In this document: positions 6,530-13,899 of the stretch, one piece after another
Numbering within the stretch: the first letter of the stretch is position 1
Layout of the letters: each line of letters starts with the position of its first letter
NCBI GenBank assembly: GCA_002746275.1
Contig: NVWR01000001.1
Span: 600,875 to 618,506, forward strand
Source of the DNA: Rhodobiaceae bacterium
Lineage (GTDB): Bacteria > Pseudomonadota > Alphaproteobacteria > Parvibaculales > Parvibaculaceae
Reading direction: 5' to 3'
Length of the DNA stretch: 17,632 nucleotides
The notes under the pieces: generated by a model
Databases searched by the model: none
Seen by the model: the letters and a program-made list of their open reading frames with translations, nothing else
What the model was told of the DNA's origin: nothing
Made by a program: the position numbers and the translations under genes

Positions 6530-7858
6530 ATGGACACCCTTTCGGCACCCACCGGCGGCTATTGCCGTGATTGCCTCACCCCGGTTCAGACAGGGGAGAG
6601 ACGATGTCCCGCCTGCCGGCGCCCCCGCATCCTGCATCACCCAGAACTTCACAAACTAAGTATCGCCCATCTTGATTGTGATGCTTTTTACGCCGCTGTT
6701 GAAAAACGAGACAACCCGGAGCTCAAAGACAAGCCAGTGATCATCGGGGGCGGCAAACGCGGTGTTGTCAGCACAGCCTGCTACATCGCCCGCACCCGCG
6801 GCGTCGGTTCGGCCATGCCAATGTTCAAAGCCTTGAAGGCCTGTCCAGATGCCGTCGTGGTAAAACCAAACATGGAAAAATATTCCAAAGTGGGTCACGA
6901 GATACGGGCGATGATGCGTGATCTCACCCCGCTCGTCGAACCCATATCCATCGACGAGGCTTTTCTGGATCTCAGCGGAACCCATCGCCTACATCACGCC
7001 CCACCCGCCCTTACCATGCTCCGTCTTGTCAACAAGATAGAGGCAGAAATCGGGATAACGGTCTCCGTCGGATTGAGCTTCAACAAATTCCTGGCCAAGA
7101 TTGCATCCGACATCAACAAGCCCCGCGGCTTCTCTGTGATCGGAGAAACGGAGGCTATGGACTTCCTCGCCGACAAACCGGTTTCCATCATATGGGGTGT
7201 TGGAAAGGCGTTTAATGCAAAGTTGAAACGAGACGGCATTACCCGCGTGCGCCATTTACGGGCATACGAAGAATCTGCGCTAATGGCGCGCTACGGTTCT
7301 ATGGGAAAGAGACTCTGGCGATTGGCACACTGTCAGGATGATCGATCAATCAAATCACACGGTGCGGCCAAGAGCATCTCTGCCGAAACAACTTTTTTCG
7401 ACGACATCATGAGCCCGGAAGAATTGAAAGCCAGGCTCTGGCCACTTTGTGAGCGTGTTGCGCGACGGGCAAAAAAATCTCAGATCGCCGGAAGTACCGT
7501 CACCCTGAAGCTTAAAACAGCAGACTTCAAATCGCGGACAAGAAGCCGCACACTCCCCAACCCCACCCTACTTGCAGATGTGATCTACACCACGGCTCTT
7601 CCATTGCTGGAATCCGAGACAGACGGAACTGCATTTCGTCTGATGGGGGTTGGCATTTCTTCCCTGACCGACGCCGATTTGGCAGACCCTGCAGACCTAT
7701 TGGATCCAGACGCCACAAGGCGCGCAGTCGCTGAGCGTGCCATGGACAATGTGAGAGAAAAATTTGGAGACGGCGCAATCAAAAAAGGTCGCGGTTTTAA
7801 AGCCGCACCTAAAAAATCAACACCGCCTGTCAGCAAGGGTCGGAAGAAAGATAGGTAA
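6530..7858 (+). CDS. dinB: DNA polymerase IV with N-terminal zinc ribbon
   Basis: This Y-family translesion polymerase has 442 residues, longer than the 351 of E. coli DinB. An N-terminal extension carries a CxxC-N10-CxxC zinc ribbon (Cys12, Cys15, Cys26, Cys29). The palm follows with Asp49 and Asp51 in HLDCDAFYA and the catalytic SIDE at 140-143. A helix-hairpin-helix region is near WGVGKAF, and the little finger ends about residue 400. The basic tail ([13 protein letters not shown] and KGRKKDR) is probably disordered. I see no intact QLxLF beta-clamp motif. No LexA-type box was recognised nearby, and none would be expected directly upstream because the ATG abuts the mak stop. The last 29 bp overlap the convergent eipB gene. 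Confidence 0.96.
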   Translation: MDTLSAPTGGYCRDCLTPVQTGERRCPACRRPRILHHPELHKLSIAHLDCDAFYAAVEKRDNPELKDKPVIIGGGKRGVVSTACYIARTRGVGSAMPMFKALKACPDAVVVKPNMEKYSKVGHEIRAMMRDLTPLVEPISIDEAFLDLSGTHRLHHAPPALTMLRLVNKIEAEIGITVSVGLSFNKFLAKIASDINKPRGFSVIGETEAMDFLADKPVSIIWGVGKAFNAKLKRDGITRVRHLRAYEESALMARYGSMGKRLWRLAHCQDDRSIKSHGAAKSISAETTFFDDIMSPEELKARLWPLCERVARRAKKSQIAGSTVTLKLKTADFKSRTRSRTLPNPTLLADVIYTTALPLLESETDGTAFRLMGVGISSLTDADLADPADLLDPDATRRAVAERAMDNVREKFGDGAIKKGRGFKAAPKKSTPPVSKGRKKDR

Positions 7859-8645
7859 GTTCCGTCAGCCGACCATCAATAACAACATCTCCATAATCAA
7901 GCTTCATATTGGACGATACGCCGTTGGAAAATAGACGGTAAGAGACCTGATAGTCCGGTACACCCTGCAAGTCGTTTGGAAGAAAATAGCTCACCTGAAC
8001 CGGCCAGGATGCTTCTCCTGCAAGCAGTTTTCCGTCCCCAGAGAGCTTCGCCAGATCAGTCTCGGCAACACTGGATCGTCCGGTAAAAACACTGACTTGA
8101 AAATACTTATCAGTTTCTGCCCCCTCAAACACCTCCGCCGTCACCAGGGTTTTCCCGCTTTCCGCGGCATCGATAACATCTCGAACAAATTCGCTGGGAA
8201 AAACAACTGAGGACGGCAATGCAAGCTCACCATCGGCTGGACTTGTATAGTGCACGATAGCCGTTCCATCAGAACGCTCCACAGAACCAGATATTGTTTC
8301 ATCCAGAACATTGTTCACGTACCGCTTCATCTCAAACACAAACTCGTCGCCGTCACCACTCTCCCATGAGCTCATCCGCAAATCACGCACCATCCGGCCA
8401 CCGTCAGAATCCGAGATCTCGGTTACAAGGCGCTGGGTCAACGTGTATCCTTCACAGGAGCTTCCCGCCCACTCGAGGACCATGCGCCCTCTGAGACCCG
8501 CCAAATCCGCGCTGGATTGTGACCGTGAAAGTTCGAGTTCGTATACAGCTCTGTGCGCCACCAGTTCGGCAGCGAAAGCCGGATAGGCACTCCCCATAAT
8601 TCCAGCAACAAGAAGTCCTCTTGCAGTCCAGTCAATTACTCGCAA
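7830..8645 (-). CDS. eipB: EipB family (DUF1849) periplasmic envelope-integrity protein
   Basis: The 271-residue protein has a signal peptide ([10 protein letters not shown], then [16 protein letters not shown], probable cut before AEL). The mature part starts with HRAVYELEL, typical of DUF1849, and contains two lone cysteines, Cys64 (SSCEGY) and Cys271 at the very C-terminus. In Brucella, EipB is a beta-spiral periplasmic protein needed for envelope integrity, with a conserved disulfide between equivalent cysteines. The start is a TTG at 8645: GGAGA lies eight bases upstream and the signal peptide needs these residues. The next in-frame ATG (codon 17) would destroy the signal. The gene is divergent from the dehydrogenase gene with only 51 bp between starts, and its 3' end overlaps dinB. 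Confidence 0.87.
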   Translation of the reverse strand: MRVIDWTARGLLVAGIMGSAYPAFAAELVAHRAVYELELSRSQSSADLAGLRGRMVLEWAGSSCEGYTLTQRLVTEISDSDGGRMVRDLRMSSWESGDGDEFVFEMKRYVNNVLDETISGSVERSDGTAIVHYTSPADGELALPSSVVFPSEFVRDVIDAAESGKTLVTAEVFEGAETDKYFQVSVFTGRSSVAETDLAKLSGDGKLLAGEASWPVQVSYFLPNDLQGVPDYQVSYRLFSNGVSSNMKLDYGDVVIDGRLTELTYLSSDPC

Positions 8646-8696
8646 TGCTGCATCTCCAACTATTGTTCCTGCCCACCGATCAGCCAGGCAAATTGT

Positions 8697-9671
8697 ATGT
8701 CACGCCCAAAAATTCTTGTTACCCGAAAACTACCATATGCGGTGGAAGCGCGACTCAAACAAGACTACCAACCTCACCTTAACCCAACTGATCATATTTT
8801 TGGACAGGACGAGTTACTATCAAAAGCACAGCATACAGATGCGCTCCTTGTCACGGTAACCGACAAGATTGATAGGGTTTTTGTTGAAAAACTGCCCTCA
8901 TCCGTACGAATGATCGCCACTTTTTCGGTAGGTTACGATCAAATCGACGTCCTCGCTGCACAAGAAAAAGGCATTGTCGTTTCCAACACACCCGACGTCC
9001 TAACAAATGCGACAGCAGACATCACCCTGCTATTAATGCTGGGGGCGGCCAGAGGCGCACATGCGGGGGAAGCCGCGATACGAGAGAGCACGTGGACCAA
9101 CTGGGCTCCAACCGGGTATTTGGGGACAGAGGTAACCGGAAAGCGGCTCGGCATCTTGGGGATGGGACGTATTGGGCAAGCCGTCGCGCGCCGCGCTCGC
9201 GCCTTTGATATGGAAATCCATTACCACAACCGAAGCCGATTACCGGCAAACGAAGAACTCGGGGCCCACTATCACGACACGCCCCAATCTCTGTTCTCTG
9301 TGAGTGATTTCCTGTCTGTTCACGCAGCTTCAACGCCTCAGACACGGAACATAGTCAATCAGGAGACCCTCGCCCTGCTACCTGCCGGTGCCATTTTCGT
9401 CAATGCCGCCCGAGGAGATCTCGTTGACGACGAAGCACTTATCAAAGCATTGACGTCGGGTCGCATAGCAGCTGCCGGGCTCGATGTGTATCGAGGCGAA
9501 CCCAATATTGACCCTCGCTACAGACAATTGTCGAATACGTTCCTGTTGCCACATCTGGGAAGTGCCACCCAGGAAACACGGGATGCGATGGGTTTTTGCG
9601 CTCTGGACAATCTGGATGCTTTCTTTGCGGGGAACCCTCCTCCCAATCTTGTTAAGCCTAGGCAAACTTAA
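8697..9671 (+). CDS. D-isomer 2-hydroxyacid dehydrogenase (glyoxylate/hydroxypyruvate reductase type)
   Basis: The protein reduces a 2-oxoacid such as glyoxylate or hydroxypyruvate to the D-2-hydroxyacid with NAD(P)H. The 324 residues show the substrate-loop FSVGYDQID at 76-84, the Rossmann motif GMGRIG at 155-160, and the catalytic triad Arg239 (NAARGDLVD), Glu268 and His286 (LPHLGSA). His176-Arg179 (HNRSR), after the second strand, suggests a preference for NADPH, because no acidic residue occupies that position. The ATG at 8697 gives the usual family length; upstream in-frame codons would run across the divergent eipB start. The ribosome site is weak (cAGGc). The stop lies inside an 8-bp inverted repeat. 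GyaR/GhrB is the closest group; the exact substrate is unresolved. Confidence 0.92.
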   Translation: MSRPKILVTRKLPYAVEARLKQDYQPHLNPTDHIFGQDELLSKAQHTDALLVTVTDKIDRVFVEKLPSSVRMIATFSVGYDQIDVLAAQEKGIVVSNTPDVLTNATADITLLLMLGAARGAHAGEAAIRESTWTNWAPTGYLGTEVTGKRLGILGMGRIGQAVARRARAFDMEIHYHNRSRLPANEELGAHYHDTPQSLFSVSDFLSVHAASTPQTRNIVNQETLALLPAGAIFVNAARGDLVDDEALIKALTSGRIAAAGLDVYRGEPNIDPRYRQLSNTFLLPHLGSATQETRDAMGFCALDNLDAFFAGNPPPNLVKPRQT

Positions 9672-9674
9672 CAA
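9649..9674. repeat. Perfect 8-bp inverted repeat across the dehydrogenase stop codon
   Basis: TTGTTAAG (9649-9656) and CTTAACAA (9667-9674) are exact inverted copies separated by ten bases that include the palindrome CCTAGG. No T-run follows, so it is not a standard intrinsic terminator. The symmetry and AT-rich arms look like a protein-binding site, possibly controlling the diguanylate cyclase gene 170 bp downstream. Confidence 0.45.
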
Positions 9675-9691
9675 ATACGGGGAACCTGACC

Positions 9692-9742
9692 CGGCAATTT
9701 CTGCCGCCTGTGCGAAATTGGGCCACCCAATGGGACATTTTT
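9692..9742 (+). promoter_or_regulatory. Two hairpins and a T-run in the diguanylate cyclase leader
   Basis: CGGCA-ATTTC-TGCCG forms a 5-bp hairpin at 9692-9706. ATTGGGCCACCCAAT forms a perfect 6-bp hairpin with a 3-nt loop at 9717-9731. Six bases after the second stem comes T5 (9738-9742), so the pair may act as a weak terminator for the upstream dehydrogenase gene or as an attenuator. CCC at 9726-9728 could instead pair with GGG at 9732-9734. No c-di-GMP riboswitch core is recognisable. Confidence 0.35.
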
Positions 9743-9801
9743 CTACCGTCTCTCCGCCATTCCCATCATGGCACGCCCTTTGCTGCTACCTCAGCAGGAA
9801 A

Positions 9802-9830
9802 GTGCGCGATGACTTTCATCATCTGCGCAC
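9802..9830 (+). promoter_or_regulatory. Hairpin abutting the ribosome-binding site of the diguanylate cyclase gene
   Basis: GTGCGC (9802-9807) pairs with GCGCAC (9825-9830), and GATGA (9808-9812) with TCATC (9816-9820), leaving a 3-nt loop and a 4-nt bulge. The stem ends three bases before the GGAG (9834-9837) that serves the ATG at 9846. Folding could influence ribosome access; this is inference. Confidence 0.4.
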
Positions 9831-9845
9831 AAAGGAGAGAGACCT

Positions 9846-10535
9846 ATGGGCGAATATTTGCAGGATGCTATCCCAGCACCCATTTCGAATGACAGAATTC
9901 ATCCTGTCATAGACACACTCGAAATGCGCTTGCGGTGTGAACTTTTGCGCGAAGCACAAGAGTCCGCTGACCCGGGAGTTGTCGTCATGAAGGCCCTAGA
10001 ATACGCAGCCGAGGCCGAGGAGCGAATTGCCTCTCTGAGCGCACGGGTGCGCACTCTCGAATCTTTAGCCAAAACCGACGAGCTTTCCAAGCTGCTCAAT
10101 CGGCGGGGCTTTTACGATGTTGTCCGTCGAGAAATCTCTTCAGCGGTCCGGTATAATGAGACCGGTGTCCTTGCCTATATTGACCTTGATGGCTTCAAAC
10201 AAATTAACGACAGCCTTGGGCACGCCGCCGGCGACGAAGTCCTCTGCGCTGTGGGTCGCCAATTGGGAACAAACATCCGCTCAACCGACTTTGCAGCTCG
10301 TTTGGGCGGCGATGAATTCGCCATACTGTTTGTTCGCGCAGACCATATCCCATCACGAGATCGCGCCCGCGCGATGCTCGTTGAGCTCAATGACCTGAAG
10401 GTCCCCTGGAAAGGCAAAACCATCTCGGTCCATGCCAGTATGGGCCTGGCAAACTATAACCGCGACACTGCATTTGAAGAGCTAATGGCACAGTCTGACC
10501 GCGCGATGTACCGCGAGAAGCGCAAATCACGCTGA
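9846..10535 (+). CDS. GGDEF-domain diguanylate cyclase
   Basis: The 229-residue soluble protein is predicted to make c-di-GMP. It has a short N-terminal helical region, probably a coiled coil at about 45-78 that would help dimerisation, and then a GGDEF domain (about 78-229). Visible features are the DELSKLLNRRGF entry motif, the metal-binding Asp113 and Asp115 in YIDLDGF, GGDEF at 154-158, and the inhibitory site RSTD at 145-148, five residues upstream of it. There is no signal peptide, membrane segment, PAS, GAF or receiver domain, so the input signal is unclear. The layout resembles coiled-coil-GGDEF cyclases such as DgcB. The start is well supported by AAGGAGAG eight bases upstream. Expression may depend on the structured leader. 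Confidence 0.92.
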   Translation: MGEYLQDAIPAPISNDRIHPVIDTLEMRLRCELLREAQESADPGVVVMKALEYAAEAEERIASLSARVRTLESLAKTDELSKLLNRRGFYDVVRREISSAVRYNETGVLAYIDLDGFKQINDSLGHAAGDEVLCAVGRQLGTNIRSTDFAARLGGDEFAILFVRADHIPSRDRARAMLVELNDLKVPWKGKTISVHASMGLANYNRDTAFEELMAQSDRAMYREKRKSR

Positions 10536-10553
10536 ACATTTCACTCCAGAAAA

Positions 10554-11600
10554 TCAGATATTGTCTAGAGAAGGCTCTGGCTGGGTCAGCCGCCGGATGG
10601 CGCCCCCGCCCATGGCAAGCACAGTCGCAGAAACCTGTACCAACTGTCGGTCCGGAAATGCGGCACCAACAATGCCAGCAGCAACATCATCGTTCGCGTC
10701 ACCATATGCAGGCATGATCACCGCCCCATTTGCGACATAATAGTCCAGATAATTCGTCGCCAGGCGACGGCCATCCATATCCAGTTGAGGGATTGAAGGA
10801 AGCGGAACCGCCGTCACGGTAAGGCTGTTTCCCTTTGCGTCTTTGGCTAGTTCCAAATGCGCCCGATTGTCGTCCAGCGTAACCCGGTCCAGATCGCCCA
10901 TGTCTCCTGCTTCAGAGACCAAAACAGTCCCTCGCCCCGCGAAAACAGCCACCCGACTAACCTGCCCCTGAGTTGGGTCAGCCCCCAACCCTCCTCCTAG
11001 CCAGATAACTTTGCGAGCCCCCAGAAAAAGTGCGAGCCGTTCCTCAATCTCGGGACGCCGCAGCTCTGGGTTACGGTCTTCGTTCAACAGGCATTCTTCG
11101 GTGACCAGCAGTGTCCCATAACCATCGGTGCTGACGGCTCCCCCCTCCAGAACCATGTCACCAGAGAAACTCTGGATCTGTTCGGTTTTAAGCACCGCAG
11201 TGGCCAGCGCTGCATCGCGCGCAAATCCATGCACCGCGTTCCCCCAACCGTTAAAAGACCAGGCGATCCCCGCTATTTTGTCCACACCATTGGTGAGAAA
11301 CATCGGGGCAGTATCGCGCGCCCAACAATCATCAATCGGGTATTCCACGAAATGGATCGCGTCATTGCGTCCACAAGCAAAGCGCGCCTGCGACATGTCT
11401 TCGGCCCGAACAATCACATAAACCGGTTCAAACCGGGCAATTGTCCGAACTATTTCCGCCGTTTCCGCATAGGCCTGAGGCAACAGATCGCGCCATCTCT
11501 CCGCCCTTGAGGGCCATTGCACCCAACAACGCCGGTGTGGCTCCCACTCACCTGGCAGAAAAAAACCTTCGCCCACCGGAGACTGAAGATAGTCTTCCAT
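10554..11600 (-). CDS. Agmatine deiminase-family protein lacking catalytic residues
   Basis: The 348-residue protein has the PAD_porph/agmatine deiminase fold. Conserved parts include PGEWEPH at 16-22, the DDCWARDTAPMF segment at 90-101, LEGGAVSTDGYGTLL with Glu152 at 151-165, CLLN at 170-173, and NYLDYYVANGAVIMPAYGD at 283-301. The motif normally reading GHVD, which holds the catalytic His and Asp, is GQVS here (212-215). The C-terminal GGGGIHCITQQ, which holds the nucleophilic Cys, is GGGAIRRLTQP (331-341), with Arg336 and Arg337 in place of His-Cys. Agmatine hydrolysis by the known thiol mechanism should therefore be impossible. The reading frame is intact, so it looks like a kept pseudoenzyme rather than a decayed gene. 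The ATG at 11600 has GGGGG four bases upstream. It is divergent from ridA, 102 bp apart. Confidence 0.85.
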   Translation of the reverse strand: MEDYLQSPVGEGFFLPGEWEPHRRCWVQWPSRAERWRDLLPQAYAETAEIVRTIARFEPVYVIVRAEDMSQARFACGRNDAIHFVEYPIDDCWARDTAPMFLTNGVDKIAGIAWSFNGWGNAVHGFARDAALATAVLKTEQIQSFSGDMVLEGGAVSTDGYGTLLVTEECLLNEDRNPELRRPEIEERLALFLGARKVIWLGGGLGADPTQGQVSRVAVFAGRGTVLVSEAGDMGDLDRVTLDDNRAHLELAKDAKGNSLTVTAVPLPSIPQLDMDGRRLATNYLDYYVANGAVIMPAYGDANDDVAAGIVGAAFPDRQLVQVSATVLAMGGGAIRRLTQPEPSLDNI

Positions 11601-11702
11601 TGCACCCCCAAAATATTACTCAAAACACTGACCGGACGGCCCATTCTGCCCTAAACTAGGCACAATAATAAAGGCCCCAAACAAGACACGTAGGAAAATT
11701 GG

Positions 11703-12170
11703 ATGAGCAACACGGTAGCAGACCGGCTGACCAGTATCGGCATCAGCCTTCCCACCCCGGCACCGGCCGCAGGAAACTATTCCCCCTATATCGTTACAGG
11801 AAATCTGGTCTTCATTTCAGGTCAGGTTCCACTGGGAAAAGCTGGTTTGGAATATCAGGGGAAAGTTGGCACCACATTTTCGGTTGATGAAGGAAAAGCC
11901 GCAGCACGGTTGTGCGCAATCAATATCATCTCCCAACTGTCTACCGCTGTGGATGGCGATCTGGAGCGCGTCGTGCGCTGTGTGAAACTCGGTGGATTTG
12001 TTAATTCGGAGCCGAGTTTTGGCGATCATCCGGCGGTGATCAACGGAGCATCTGATTTAATGGTGGAAGTTTTTGGAGACAAGGGAACCCATGCCCGGTT
12101 TGCTGTCGGCGCCTCTTCTCTGCCCTTCGATGTCGCAGTCGAAGTAGATGCAGTCTTTGAAATATCCTGA
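11703..12170 (+). CDS. RidA family protein (YjgF/YER057c/UK114)
   Basis: The 155-residue protein belongs to the trimeric Rid family, whose best-known members hydrolyse reactive enamine/imine intermediates from PLP enzymes. It has VFISGQVPL at 36-44, the family Arg in ARFAVGASSLP (Arg132, likely the substrate-carboxylate Arg) and Glu147 in VAVEVDAVFEI. At 155 residues it is longer than archetypal RidA (about 128) and matches the longer UK114-like subgroup, which has an extended N-terminal part. The ATG at 11703 has AGGA eight bases upstream. A possible promoter (CTGACC, 18 bp, TAAACT) lies in the 102-bp divergent gap. The next gene starts 79 bp later, after a duplicated start region. Confidence 0.9.
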   Translation: MSNTVADRLTSIGISLPTPAPAAGNYSPYIVTGNLVFISGQVPLGKAGLEYQGKVGTTFSVDEGKAAARLCAINIISQLSTAVDGDLERVVRCVKLGGFVNSEPSFGDHPAVINGASDLMVEVFGDKGTHARFAVGASSLPFDVAVEVDAVFEIS

Positions 12171-12220
12171 TCCCTCTTCACAAGCAGCAAACCTCGTTCT
12201 AAAAAACAACAAAAATTGAT

Positions 12221-12264
12221 ATGGGTGACCAAGAAAAATATGGGTGACTATGGGTGACCAAGAA
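12221..12264 (+). repeat. Direct repeats of a start-codon block
   Basis: ATGGGTGACCAAGAA occurs at 12221-12235 and again at 12250-12264, with a shortened copy ATGGGTGAC at 12240-12248 between them. The last copy is the likely start of the FemAB-like gene. The first copy opens an 8-codon frame (MGDQEKYG) that ends in TGA at 12245-12247. The middle copy, in another frame, stops at once. This looks like a small local duplication. Confidence 0.85.
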
Positions 12265-13452
12265 CAAATTGTCATGAAGGTTGTCCCGCGTCTCTCGGAA
12301 ATATCCGCAGAGGCTTGGGATAGCTGCGCCAATCCAGGGGGCGCGATTCCCAGCAACCCGTTCCTGTCGCACGCGTTCTTACTCGCACTTGAGGAGAGTG
12401 GGTCTGCCACTGCGCGCACAGGCTGGTCTCCCCATCATCTGGTATTGGAAGACCCCGACGGTAGTCTGGCTGGCGTCGTGCCGATGTACCTGAAGAACCA
12501 TAGTCGGGGTGAATATGTCTTCGACCACGGCTGGGCGGATGCTTTTGAACGAGCGGGCGGGCACTACTATCCAAAACTCCAGGTCTCTGTCCCGTTTACT
12601 CCCGCCACTGGCCGTCGCATTCTTGCACGCCCTGGCCTTTTTCAGGAGCAGACGGAGGATCAACTGATTGCCGGAATGGTGGAGCTCACCCGACAGTTGG
12701 AAGTGTCTTCTGTTCACCTCACCTTCTTGTCACAAGCACAATGGCAACGTCTGGGAGATGTTGGTTTTCTCCAGCGCACCGATCAGCAATTTCACTGGCT
12801 GAATGAAGGCTTTGAAACATTTGACGATTTTCTGACCGTCCTGACTTCACGCAAACGCAAAAACCTCCGCAAGGAACGAGAGCGGGCACTCGAGAGCGGG
12901 ATCGAAATTGAGTGGGTAACCGGATCGGATTTAACCGAAGCCCATTGGGATGCCTTTTATAATTTCTATACAGACACCGGCTTGCGCAAGTGGGGAACGC
13001 CCTACCTCACCCGCGAGTTCTTCTCCCTCATTGGCGCAAACATGCCAGACCAGACTTTGTTGATTATGGCAAAGAGAGAAGGTCAATACATTGCAGGTGC
13101 CCTCAACTTCATCGGGTCAGACACTCTGTTCGGTCGAAACTGGGGATGTATCGAAGACCACCCGTTCCTGCATTTTGAGGTTTGCTACTATCAGGCGATA
13201 GATTTCGCCATCTCCCGCGGCCTCAAACGCGTGGAGGCCGGTGCCCAGGGAGCTCACAAGCTCGCGCGCGGATATTTGCCGACCCACACTTATTCAGCAC
13301 ATTACATCTCCAATCCAAGCTTTCGGGAGGCTGTGGAAGGCTACCTTGAACAGGAGCGGCATCACGTGGACCATGACATCGCCGCACTCAGCAGGCACAC
13401 TCCCTTCCGCACAACGGATACCCCGCAACCGAATGAACAGCGAGACGACTAG
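12250..13452 (+). CDS. FemAB-like GNAT protein (DUF482/PF04339)
   Basis: The 400-residue protein belongs to the FemAB_like family of GNAT-fold proteins, often annotated as peptidoglycan biosynthesis or N-acetyltransferase; no reaction is established. Recognisable segments are NPFLSHAFLLALEESGSA near residue 35, HLVLEDPDGSLAGVVPMYLK, GEYVFDHGWADAFERAG, YYPKLQVSVPFTP, SRKRKNLRKERERA mid-protein, and GAQGAHKLARGYLP near the C-terminus. No signal peptide is seen. The start is uncertain: a GTG at 12244, ATG at 12250 or ATG at 12274 are all in frame and none has a good ribosome site. I prefer 12250. Homologues as I remember them align from near the third choice. The stop is immediately followed by the HIT gene ATG (TAGATG). 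Confidence 0.88.
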   Translation: MGDQEQIVMKVVPRLSEISAEAWDSCANPGGAIPSNPFLSHAFLLALEESGSATARTGWSPHHLVLEDPDGSLAGVVPMYLKNHSRGEYVFDHGWADAFERAGGHYYPKLQVSVPFTPATGRRILARPGLFQEQTEDQLIAGMVELTRQLEVSSVHLTFLSQAQWQRLGDVGFLQRTDQQFHWLNEGFETFDDFLTVLTSRKRKNLRKERERALESGIEIEWVTGSDLTEAHWDAFYNFYTDTGLRKWGTPYLTREFFSLIGANMPDQTLLIMAKREGQYIAGALNFIGSDTLFGRNWGCIEDHPFLHFEVCYYQAIDFAISRGLKRVEAGAQGAHKLARGYLPTHTYSAHYISNPSFREAVEGYLEQERHHVDHDIAALSRHTPFRTTDTPQPNEQRDD

Positions 13453-13869
13453 ATGGCATACAATGACTCCAATATTTTCGCCAAAATTCTGCGAGGGGAA
13501 GCTCCTTGTGTCAAAGTTTACGAAGACGACGCAACTCTTTCTTTTATGGATGTCATGCCACAGGCGGAAGGCCACACATTGATCATCCCGAAGGTTGCCG
13601 CCGAGTTCATTTTCGACATGACGCCGGATGACTATGCAGCACTCGCCAAAACCACTCAGAAAATTGCTGCCGCGGTAAAACAGGCAATCGGATCACCGGG
13701 CCTCATGATTGCGCAGCTCAACGGCGCAGAAGCAGGCCAGACCGTTTTTCACATCCACAACCACGTCATCCCTCGCTGGGATGGCATTGATATGAAACTC
13801 CATGCACGGCAATTAGCCGACATAAAGGTTCTTGAAGAACAAGCGGCACGGATACGCGCCGCACTCTAG
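13453..13869 (+). CDS. HIT family (Hint-like) protein
   Basis: This 138-residue histidine-triad nucleotide-binding protein probably hydrolyses AMP-linked substrates such as aminoacyl- or phosphoramidate-AMP. The HxHxHxx motif is HIHNHVI at 100-106, with catalytic His102; His41 in EGHTLIIP and Asn90 in AQLNGAEAGQ are the other usual conserved residues. The N-terminal IFAKILRGEAPC is typical of bacterial Hint proteins. Its ATG follows the upstream stop with no gap, and no strong ribosome site is visible, so translation is probably coupled to the FemAB-like gene. A HIT gene next to a FemAB-like gene and near clpA is an arrangement I recall from other alphaproteobacteria. Confidence 0.95.
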   Translation: MAYNDSNIFAKILRGEAPCVKVYEDDATLSFMDVMPQAEGHTLIIPKVAAEFIFDMTPDDYAALAKTTQKIAAAVKQAIGSPGLMIAQLNGAEAGQTVFHIHNHVIPRWDGIDMKLHARQLADIKVLEEQAARIRAAL

Positions 13870-13899
13870 AGACAACACGACCAAGGGGGATAGATCACC

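Noticed and set aside
9672..9845. c-di-GMP riboswitch ahead of the diguanylate cyclase
   Set aside because: None of the conserved class I or class II core sequence is recognisable; only generic hairpins are seen.
9484..9912. Plus-strand frame of 142 codons spanning the dehydrogenase end and the cyclase start
   Set aside because: It is a frame-shifted shadow of two well-supported genes, and the DNA between them is structured leader rather than coding.
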